The notes beneath the pieces are model-generated. The model saw only the letters and a program-made list of their open reading frames with translations, searched no databases and was not told the DNA's origin. Shown in pieces: positions 1 to 6,192 of a stretch of 8,978 bases of DNA; positions within the stretch are counted from its first letter, which is position 1, and every line of letters begins with the position of its first letter. This DNA is from SFWF01 sp045636705 (GTDB lineage: Bacteria > Bacillota > Clostridia > Oscillospirales > Acutalibacteraceae), in the NCBI GenBank assembly GCA_045636705.1, contig JAZTYA010000023.1:1-8978 (forward strand), read 5' to 3'. The position numbers were made by a program, and so were the translations under genes.

Positions 1-842
1 GTTACCTTGTAGGTGCCAACCTTAGTTCTGCCGCTTTCATAACTTACAGTATAGTGTGTATTCTTGGTAAGCTTTGTGCCACTTGAATTCTTAACTGTAA
101 CCGAAGGCGACTTTTTATTGCCGTCATAGGTGTAGCTTGTAGCAGAAAGCTTATAAGAGCTAATCTTTGCAGGATTAATCTTATAGGTTAGCTTCTTAGT
201 TCCGCTATAGTTACCCTTCATTGTAACTGTTACTGTGTAGGTACCTGCGTTCTTGCAGTCACTTGAATATTTTACAGTGTAGGATGAAGAAGTAAGCTTA
301 GCGCCTGAAGCAGATTTTACAGTAACACTAGGCTTTTGTACCTTGCCGTTATAGGTGTAGGAAGTCTTTGAAAGGCTAATCTTACACTTGCTAACATCTA
401 TAGGATTAATCTTATAGGTTAGCTTCTTTGTTCCGCTATAGTTACCCTTCATTGTAACTGTTACCGTATAGGTGCCTGCATTTTTACTGTCGCTTGAATA
501 CTTAACTGTATAAGAAGAGGTTGTAAGCTTTGTACCACCTGCATTCTTTACTGTAACCGTAGGCTTTTGAACCTTGCCGTTATAGGTGTAAGAGGTCTTT
601 GAAAGGCTAATTTTACAGGTGCTAACGTCTATAGGCTTAATCTTATAGCTTAGTGTCTTGGTGCCACTGTAGTTACCCTTCATCTTTACGGTAACTGTAT
701 AAGTGCCGACAACCTTGCTTCCGTCACTATAGGTTACTGTGTAGTTGCTTGAAGAAATTTTATTGCCCTTTGAGTCCTTAACCGTAACTGTAGGTTTCTG
801 AACCTTGCCGTTATAGGTGTAAGAGGTCTTTGAAAGGCTAAA
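1..842 (-). repeat. Tandem repeats of about 231 bp encoding Ig-like 77-residue units
   Basis: Residues 1687 onward repeat a unit that opens with LSKTSYTYNGKVQKP, continues through SSYTVKYSS and GTYTVTV, and closes with KGNYSGTKKLTYKI. On the plus strand the matching gccgt(t/c)atagg landmark falls at 807, 576, 345 and 120, giving spacings of 231, 231 and 225 bases. Four copies are at least partly present and the array leaves the window. Such beta-sandwich repeats in clostridial surface proteins usually act as stalks that hold binding domains away from the wall. Near-identical DNA in the middle copies makes this stretch prone to recombination and to short-read assembly collapse. Confidence 0.9.
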
Positions 843-3800
843 GCTCTTTGCATAGTAAATGGTAGTAGTGCTCTTTTCATTTCCGCAAGCTGCACATTTT
901 TCTACAATCTTACCATTCTTTTCGGTTGTTGCCTTGGTTACAAGTTCTTCGTAATCGTGGCCCGAAACTTCTCTTTCCTCACCGCATTCGTTACAAGTAG
1001 TGTCGCAGTTGTTGTCAAACTTGTGGTTTAAAGCAACCCTTTCTTCGCCGCAAAGGTTACAGGTAGCATCGCAAGCGTTGTCATACTTGTGGTCGCCTGT
1101 TGCAGGAATTTCGGTGTTTTCATTCTGCTTATCTCCACAAGCAGAGCACTCTTGATGCTTAGAGCCTGCGTTTCCACAGTCTTCGGTCTTATCTACAATC
1201 CACTCGTAATCGTGGCCCGAAACTTCTCTTTCTTCACCGCATTCGTTACAAGTAGTGTCGCAATTGTTGTCAAACTTATGGTTTAAAGCAACCCTTTCTT
1301 CGCCGCAAAGGTTACAGGTAGCATCGCAAGCGTTATCATACTTGTGGTCTGCTGCGCCGATGCAAGCGTTATAGTAGAAAGTAGCGTTAGTAAAGGTTTC
1401 ATTTTCAAGGCCTATAGTAATATTTTCAAACTCATCGTTACTACCTTGATAATAAATATTTTCAAGTGCCAAACAGTATCCAAAAGCAGCTTCGCCTATA
1501 TTTGTTATGCTCTTTGGAAGAGTAACGTTCTTAATACCGGTGCAGCCTAAAAATACGCCTTCATCTATGTTTGTAACTGTGTTTGGAATTACTATATCAG
1601 TAAGACTTGTTGAAAGAGCAAATGCAAGCGCTCCTATATTTTTAACACTGTAAGGAATTACTATATCAGTAAGACCTGAGCAGTATAGGAATGCCGCTTC
1701 GCCAATAGTTGTCACTGTATTGGAAATAGTAACAGTTGTAAGGTTAAGAGCCAAACAGAATGCATTATCTCCAATAGTTACTACACCTTCAGGAATTGAA
1801 TAAGAACTGTCTGCAATAGCTGATGGATAGTAAATTAACTCTGTCTGTGTCTTATTAAATAAAACGCCGTTTATAGATGAATAATATTCATTTTCTTCAT
1901 CAACGTTAATTTCTTCAAGGCTCATACAACCTGAAAACGCGCTACCACTTAAAGTTTCAACACCTTTCGGAATTGTTATGCTAGTGAGCATTTCGCAACC
2001 TGCAAAAGCCTCTTCGCCTATGCTTATGACACTATCAGGGATTATAATCTCTTCCAAAGAATAACAGTAAGCAAAAGCAGCATCTTCAATGTGTGTAATG
2101 GTGTTTGGTAAAATTATTCGTGTAATTGTATCAGAATATGAGAAAGCAAGCTCTCCGATTCTTGTAACAGGATATCCTGAGATAGATTCAGGAATTACTA
2201 TTTCGCCTTCAACATTCTCATAATCATAATCAATAACAGTTGCTTCGCCATCTAATATCTCAAAAGTAAGATAAGAATAATCTTCCTCGTCCGATGTGTC
2301 ATCATCGCCAAGAACCTTATTATAGACTTCAATTTCATAGAGTGAAACTGTGTCAGAAACGTCATTTGTTCCTACGCAACCAACAAAATGAATTAGTAGA
2401 TAACGACCGGTAGAGGTTTCAAAAACAGATGTAACTTCGCCGGGTACCGAGTTTGAATCATCAACTGTAGCAACAAGCGTACCGTTAGCTGTAATACCCT
2501 CGAAAACAGCTGTTCTGTTAACATAGGTAAACTCGCCGTCAAAGTCAGACGCACTAGCTAAATATAAATCATAGCAATATTTTCTTTCTCCAGTGCTGCC
2601 TTTGCTAAGGAAGGTTTTAACGGCATTAATATCAATGTTTGCGCCCAGGTCAATTGCCATCCAAGCAGTGGCTGTAGTAACACCGTTAGTCATCCACTGT
2701 CTACCGGAAGTATTTCCATCAACAGCTTTTTCTGCGCCATATCCGTTTTCTTCGCCTGAAGAAATTGTATTCTTACCGAGTGCTAGGTTAATTTCCTCCT
2801 TGGGAGCATCGCCCGCAGGAGCACCGTAAATTTCAACCTCTGAAATGGTAGCGCCCTTAGGAGTCTTATTTGCATCTGCAGTATAGCAGTCGGTAGTTTC
2901 TATAAGTACATAACGGCCTGTTGCATTCAAGTTTTCAAAATACTTTTCTCCTGCATGCTTTTGACCGATAATAAACCTTGTTCCCGATTTTATTTTGTTT
3001 GCTATTATTGCGCCATTTTCAGGAACAAAAGCTATTCCGCCAAGGCTAGAAACGACGTAAACTTCATAGGCTAAAACTCTGCCGCCGTTTATAGAAACGG
3101 TAAGTTTTGCACCGTTAATATCACATTCTCTGCCTAGGTCAATTATAAGGTAACCGGCACCATTATCAGTTCCGTTCCACCATTTATCTGCGTTATTGTC
3201 GGTTGTTTTACCATCAAATGCATTGTAGGCCCAAGTACCATCTGCTGCTGATGAAGCGATAACTCTATTTCTCTCAGACTCAATGGTTTCGTCAATTAAA
3301 GCAATGTTTGTTCTGATAACAGTAGAAGGGTCAGTGCTTGAAACGGCGCCACATTCATAACAAACAAAAGAGCCGTTCTCATAAGCGTGAGCTCCCGGTG
3401 TGCGATAGTCACCACAAACGTTACATTCAGCATCACAATTGTTGGTATAAACGTGGTCAGGAGTTAAACGATTAGCGTCGCAAAGATTGCAGTCTTTATC
3501 ACAGGCATTATCAAAAGCGTGTGATACTATTCTCATAGCGCCGCACGAATCGCAAGTATCATCACAAGCATATTTATAGTTGTGTGGAGCTACTCTTCCG
3601 CCTTCGCCGCAAATATAACAAACCGCGTAGCAGTCGCTAAAATAAGCATGGTCGCAGAGTTCAGGTTCAATATAAACTTCTTCACCATACAATTCAAACT
3701 CAACGACGGTTGCACCTTTTGGAGCTTTTCCTGCATCGGCAACATAGCAGTTTGTCGTTTCAATTAAAACATAGCGACCCGTAGTGCTCAAGTTAGTAAC

Positions 3801-5900
3801 CGTCTTTGCACCTGCATGCTCAGCGTTATAAATAGGCTGTGTGCCGTTTTTTATTGTTGTTACTAATAAGTCCTTATTTTCCGAAGTGAATGAAACTCCG
3901 CCAAGGTCCGTTGCAACATATACATTATAGGCTAAAACTCTATCACCGTTTGTTGTAACAACCATTTTTGCGCCGCTGATTTCACAAACTTTGCCAAGGT
4001 CGAGAATCAAATATCCAACACCACTATTTGTTCCGTTCCACCATTTGTCTGCATTATTATCTGTTACTTTGCCATCAAAAGCATTATAAGCCCATGTGCC
4101 ATTTGCCTGCTCAGAAAAGATTACTCGATTTCTGTCTGATGAAACATTCTCGTCAAGTACGGCAACGTTTGGTTTCTGTTCGGTGGGTTCTTCGTTGTCT
4201 AATGCAATAAAAGTTATATCATTCTCCATTGCATAGGTTTCTGCCGCCGTATCGGTATAACCTTTAATTATAACATCAGTCATTTTATCAAAGGTTTCTT
4301 CCTCGATATCCGTGTCGTAGCCCTTAATCCAACCGTATGCCTGATGTCCGATATAGGTAACGGTATCGGGAATGGTTATCTCTTTTAAATTGTTACAGCT
4401 ATAGAAAGCGCCGTCACAGATGGTTGTAAGGCTTTCGGGGAAGGTAATCGACTGCATTGGTGCGCCGTAATCGGGTGTGGTTAGCATGCCATCCTCTTTC
4501 CAGAAAGCACGTTCTGCAATAAGTGTAGTTCCATCGCGTAAAACTACATTGCTTGGCAAATTATCATTAAAGCCTAATACATAAGGTCCGTAATAAAGAA
4601 CACCATCAACATAGTTAGCATCATTATCATAAGGTGTCTCGCCAAATACGTCGTGTCCTATATACTGAAGGTTTGGTCCTATATAAAGGTCCTCAAGTGA
4701 ATCGCAGGAGTAGAAAGCCCAATCGCCTAAAGAAATAAGACTATCAGGTAAGTGAACCGAAGTAAGCGGGAGCCAAGAAAAAGCAGCAAAGCCAATATGT
4801 TCAAGTTCGTTATTAAATACAACTGCATCAACGCTAGACATATCTACCGATTCGTCAGCAATAAGGGTAGTGCCCGGACGAACATTAAGAGTTCCGCTCT
4901 TCTCTTTCCACTCATCCCAATCAAGCTCTGGTGTTACGTAAGTTGTTTCTAATAGGTATGGTCCTATATAAAGAACATCATCTTCCCAGTTACTCCAGTC
5001 ACAATAGTAAGCTGTGCAGTCAAAAGCACGACCTCCAATGCGTGTCATACCCTCAGGTAAAGAAATGTCTGAAAGGTTTGAACACTCCTGGAAAACACCA
5101 CCGCCTAATTCTTTTAGGCTATTGGGAAGTTCTATCTTAGTAAGTCCATCACAGTTTTGGAAAGCCTCATCATCAATAAAGGTTAACTCTTCATTAAATA
5201 TAACTTCTTTTAACGCGGAAGAGCACTGTGAAAAGGCATAAGCCGCGATGGTCTCGGTGCCGTCAGGAATCATATAGCTTTCATCAGTTCTGCCGATAGG
5301 ATAGCCGATTAAGGTTTTACCGTCCTTTGAATACAAAACGCCATTAACTGTTTTGTAAACAGGGTTTTCCTCTGCTACAACATAATTTTTTAAAGCATAG
5401 TTGTTGTTAATTGCAGCGCCTACCATTGTGGTAAGTGACGCAGGAAGAGTGATTGTTTCTAAAACATCAAGCCCACTAATTCCGTTGGTTTGTATGGTGG
5501 TAACGGTGTTTGGAATGAAGATTTCTGTAAGTTCAGAGTAGAAACGGTCATCTTCATCAAAATAGCTGTCTTCGCTACAGAAAGCATTCATACCAATAGA
5601 GGTAACGCCTGTTTCGATTATAACCTTTTTGATTTGGTCTGAATAATCAAGCCATGGAGCGCTGGTGTACCAAAAGTCCCAGTTATACATTTCTCCCGTT
5701 CCGCTAATAAGTAGCAAACCGTTTTCATCCAAGGTCCATGTAAGATTATCGCCACAGTCACCTTGGTCGATGATATTTGTTGAAGTTGTGCTGCCTGTTC
5801 CGACTACCGCAGAAACGTCATAAGACTCTGCAAATGCACCCATAGGTAACATTGATAACAGCATCGTCACTACTAAAACTATTGACCAAATTTTTTTCAT
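1..5900 (-). CDS. Giant secreted modular surface protein (BspA-type LRR, F5/8C, Cys-rich and Ig-like repeats), C-terminus beyond window
   Basis: One frame runs from ATG at 5898-5900 to the window edge without a stop: 1966 codons and still open. Residues 1-24 form a signal peptide (MKK, hydrophobic core, AFA then ES). Residues 46-71 carry the DCGDNLTWTLDENG motif common before BspA-like LRRs. Then follow LRR block 1 (about 87-567, units like ITIPDTVTYIG), F5/8 type C domain 1 (577-739), Cys-rich repeats (749-853), F5/8C domain 2 (864-1026), F5/8C domain 3 (1037-1194), LRR block 2 (1207-1511), Cys-rich repeats (1518-1676) and 77-residue Ig-like repeats (1687 to edge). In these families, LRRs and discoidin folds bind proteins or glycans outside the cell, so an adhesin or glycan-binding role is inferred; the ligand is unknown. 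No catalytic domain is seen. Cell-wall anchor, SLH or dockerin modules would lie past the edge. The start is fixed by the AGGAGG site and the signal peptide. The gene has its own promoter and leader. Confidence 0.93.
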   Translation of the reverse strand, partial: MKKIWSIVLVVTMLLSMLPMGAFAESYDVSAVVGTGSTTSTNIIDQGDCGDNLTWTLDENGLLLISGTGEMYNWDFWYTSAPWLDYSDQIKKVIIETGVTSIGMNAFCSEDSYFDEDDRFYSELTEIFIPNTVTTIQTNGISGLDVLETITLPASLTTMVGAAINNNYALKNYVVAEENPVYKTVNGVLYSKDGKTLIGYPIGRTDESYMIPDGTETIAAYAFSQCSSALKEVIFNEELTFIDDEAFQNCDGLTKIELPNSLKELGGGVFQECSNLSDISLPEGMTRIGGRAFDCTAYYCDWSNWEDDVLYIGPYLLETTYVTPELDWDEWKEKSGTLNVRPGTTLIADESVDMSSVDAVVFNNELEHIGFAAFSWLPLTSVHLPDSLISLGDWAFYSCDSLEDLYIGPNLQYIGHDVFGETPYDNDANYVDGVLYYGPYVLGFNDNLPSNVVLRDGTTLIAERAFWKEDGMLTTPDYGAPMQSITFPESLTTICDGAFYSCNNLKEITIPDTVTYIGHQAYGWIKGYDTDIEEETFDKMTDVIIKGYTDTAAETYAMENDITFIALDNEEPTEQKPNVAVLDENVSSDRNRVIFSEQANGTWAYNAFDGKVTDNNADKWWNGTNSGVGYLILDLGKVCEISGAKMVVTTNGDRVLAYNVYVATDLGGVSFTSENKDLLVTTIKNGTQPIYNAEHAGAKTVTNLSTTGRYVLIETTNCYVADAGKAPKGATVVEFELYGEEVYIEPELCDHAYFSDCYAVCYICGEGGRVAPHNYKYACDDTCDSCGAMRIVSHAFDNACDKDCNLCDANRLTPDHVYTNNCDAECNVCGDYRTPGAHAYENGSFVCYECGAVSSTDPSTVIRTNIALIDETIESERNRVIASSAADGTWAYNAFDGKTTDNNADKWWNGTDNGAGYLIIDLGRECDINGAKLTVSINGGRVLAYEVYVVSSLGGIAFVPENGAIIANKIKSGTRFIIGQKHAGEKYFENLNATGRYVLIETTDCYTADANKTPKGATISEVEIYGAPAGDAPKEEINLALGKNTISSGEENGYGAEKAVDGNTSGRQWMTNGVTTATAWMAIDLGANIDINAVKTFLSKGSTGERKYCYDLYLASASDFDGEFTYVNRTAVFEGITANGTLVATVDDSNSVPGEVTSVFETSTGRYLLIHFVGCVGTNDVSDTVSLYEIEVYNKVLGDDDTSDEEDYSYLTFEILDGEATVIDYDYENVEGEIVIPESISGYPVTRIGELAFSYSDTITRIILPNTITHIEDAAFAYCYSLEEIIIPDSVISIGEEAFAGCEMLTSITIPKGVETLSGSAFSGCMSLEEINVDEENEYYSSINGVLFNKTQTELIYYPSAIADSSYSIPEGVVTIGDNAFCLALNLTTVTISNTVTTIGEAAFLYCSGLTDIVIPYSVKNIGALAFALSTSLTDIVIPNTVTNIDEGVFLGCTGIKNVTLPKSITNIGEAAFGYCLALENIYYQGSNDEFENITIGLENETFTNATFYYNACIGAADHKYDNACDATCNLCGEERVALNHKFDNNCDTTCNECGEEREVSGHDYEWIVDKTEDCGNAGSKHQECSACGDKQNENTEIPATGDHKYDNACDATCNLCGEERVALNHKFDNNCDTTCNECGEEREVSGHDYEELVTKATTEKNGKIVEKCAACGNEKSTTTIYYAKSFSLSKTSYTYNGKVQKPTVTVKDSKGNKISSSNYTVTYSDGSKVVGTYTVTVKMKGNYSGTKTLSYKIKPIDVSTCKISLSKTSYTYNGKVQKPTVTVKNAGGTKLTTSSYTVKYSSDSKNAGTYTVTVTMKGNYSGTKKLTYKINPIDVSKCKISLSKTSYTYNGKVQKPSVTVKSASGAKLTSSSYTVKYSSDCKNAGTYTVTVTMKGNYSGTKKLTYKINPAKISSYKLSATSYTYDGNKKSPSVTVKNSSGTKLTKNTHYTVSYESGRTKVGTYKV
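949..1349 (-). repeat. 146-bp direct duplication encoding a Cys-rich module
   Basis: Bases 949-1094 and 1204-1349 are direct copies with an offset of 255 bases. By eye they differ at four sites, all third-position transitions, so the encoded residues 1518-1566 and 1603-1651 are identical. Each copy holds two units of the form H-x-(Y/F)-D-N-x-C-D-x-T-C-N-x-C-G-E-E-R. The segment between the copies (residues 1567-1602) carries a related but different pattern with CGNAGSKHQECSACG. The 85-residue period suggests the whole module was duplicated and the linker has since diverged. Confidence 0.9.
1207..2282 (-). other. Coding region for LRR block 2 and start of the second Cys-rich block
   Basis: Residues 1207-1511 of the giant protein are regular BspA-type (LRR_5) repeats of about 23 residues. 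Each has the pattern (L/I)xxIxIPxxVxxIGxxAFxxC; examples are EIIIPDSVISIGEEAFAGC and DIVIPYSVKNIGALAF. The block opens with a flat beta region (YLTFEILDGEATVIDY, then the EGEIVIPESISGYPVTRIG cap) and ends with the usual YYQGSNDEFENITIG cap and NATFYYN strand. The Cys-rich units start right after, at residue 1518. The block is more regular than LRR block 1, where longer inserts with GVLYYGPYVLG-type hairpins interrupt the repeats. Confidence 0.85.
2312..2792 (-). other. F5/8 type C (discoidin) domain 3 coding segment
   Basis: Residues 1037-1194 begin INLALGKNTISSGEENGYG and continue with AEKAVDGNTSGRQWMTNG, AWMAIDLG and, near the end, TGRYLLIHFVGC and LYEIEVYN. This is the classic order of a carbohydrate-binding F5/8C fold: the N-L-A-x-G-K opening strand, the A-V-D-G-x turn, the W-x-x-I-D-L-G strand and the R-Y-L/V strand. 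It is clearly more distant from domains 1 and 2 than those are from each other. It lies directly after domain 2 with only a ten-residue linker (APAGDAPKEE). Confidence 0.85.
2823..4172 (-). repeat. Duplicated F5/8C domains 1 and 2 flanking a Cys-rich block
   Basis: Bases 3684-4172 (residues 577-739) and 2823-3311 (residues 864-1026) encode paralogous F5/8C domains of 163 residues each. Shared landmarks in order are RNRVI, GTWAYNAFDGK, TDNNADKWWNGT, GYLI-DLG, RVLAY-VYV, TGRYVLIETT, CY-ADA and PKGAT. The DNA has drifted noticeably, so the duplication is older than the 146-bp one. Between them, residues 749-853 hold four Cys-rich units plus a final CYECG. They match the second Cys-rich block in pattern (H-x-Y, C-D-x-x-C-x-x-C) but vary more. 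Confidence 0.85.
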
Positions 5901-5904
5901 AAAA

Positions 5905-5913
5905 GCTCCTCCT
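5905..5913 (-). promoter_or_regulatory. Shine-Dalgarno of the giant surface protein gene
   Basis: The minus strand reads AGGAGGAGC, then TTTT, then the ATG at 5900, leaving seven bases between AGGAGG and the start. This near-perfect anti-16S match fixes the start codon. It sits directly after the U-rich tail of the leader hairpin, so early termination would remove it from the transcript. Confidence 0.9.
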
Positions 5914-5948
5914 AAAAGCAAAAAGTGCGGCTACCGAAGTAACCGCAC
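5914..5948 (-). terminator. Terminator-like hairpin with UUCG tetraloop inside the 5' leader
   Basis: On the minus strand, bases 5948-5939 pair with 5934-5925: ten base pairs including one U-G wobble, closed by a C(UUCG)G tetraloop at 5938-5935. Five U residues follow at once (5924-5920), then GC and four more U (5917-5914). This has the form of an intrinsic terminator, yet it lies between a strong promoter and the ribosome binding site of the gene it precedes. That placement suggests conditional termination rather than the end of a transcript. It could instead only stabilise the 5' leader. Confidence 0.75.
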
Positions 5949-6114
5949 AAAAAACGCAAACTCCGATAGTCGCCAAACCATATCAATATAATAAACATTT
6001 CTGCATTTACGTTGATGGAATTTACGTTTTTATAAAATTCGCAACATAAATACAAAGGGGTATAAAACCTCTTTTAAATGCTTACTATGAATATTCTTAT
6101 GATTTGGCAAGTTC

Positions 6115-6143
6115 ATTTTATCATATTCTTTGTACAATTTCAA
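6115..6143 (-). promoter_or_regulatory. Sigma-A type promoter of the giant surface protein gene
   Basis: The -35 box TTGAAA (6138-6143) and -10 box TAAAAT (6115-6120) are separated by exactly 17 bases. Each box differs from consensus at one position. A TG one base upstream of the -10 box makes it an extended -10. Transcription should start near 6108. The -35 box lies ten bases past the T-run of the preceding operon's terminator, so the two units are insulated. Confidence 0.8.
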
Positions 6144-6152
6144 TATAAAAAT

Positions 6153-6187
6153 AAAAAAATCGCCCACCTATTTTATGGTGAGCGATT
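6153..6187 (-). terminator. Intrinsic terminator of the aminotransferase-epimerase operon
   Basis: On the minus strand, 6187-6177 pairs with 6168-6158: eleven base pairs with one U-G wobble around an A/T-rich loop. A run of T follows through 6153. It starts six bases after the epimerase stop codon. The plus strand has no matching U-run, so it works in one direction only. Confidence 0.9.
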
Positions 6188-6192
6188 GAAAA

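Larger units (their letters stand above)
5901..6108 (-). promoter_or_regulatory. Candidate structured leader (attenuator or riboswitch-like) of the giant gene
   Basis: The predicted transcript leader is about 208 bases, long for a single surface gene. By hand I find several possible helices: 6061-6068 with 6026-6034 (one bulged base), 6012-6018 with 5978-5986 (seven pairs, two-base bulge), and 5964-5973 with 5927-5936 (nine of ten positions pair, one wobble, one A-C mismatch). The last uses the 3' arm of the terminator-like hairpin, so the two structures exclude each other, as antiterminator and terminator do. The AACGTAAAT motif occurs twice on the minus strand (plus 6005-6013 and 6020-6028). 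I do not recognise a known riboswitch class; the AU-rich helices could be chance. Confidence 0.5.

Noticed and set aside
949..1349. Regular Cys-coded direct repeats resembling a CRISPR array at first glance.
   Set aside because: The copies are in frame within a secreted protein, are 146 bases long, and have no unique spacers of uniform length.
885..3659. Cys-rich units as DNA-binding zinc fingers.
   Set aside because: The protein has a signal peptide and extracellular domains, so a nucleic-acid role inside the cell is unlikely.
1089..5241. Several plus-strand open frames of 60-78 codons across the left part of the window.
   Set aside because: They lie antisense to the giant minus-strand gene, have no recognisable domain, no convincing ribosome binding site and no homology I recognise; they are shadows of its repeat-biased codons.
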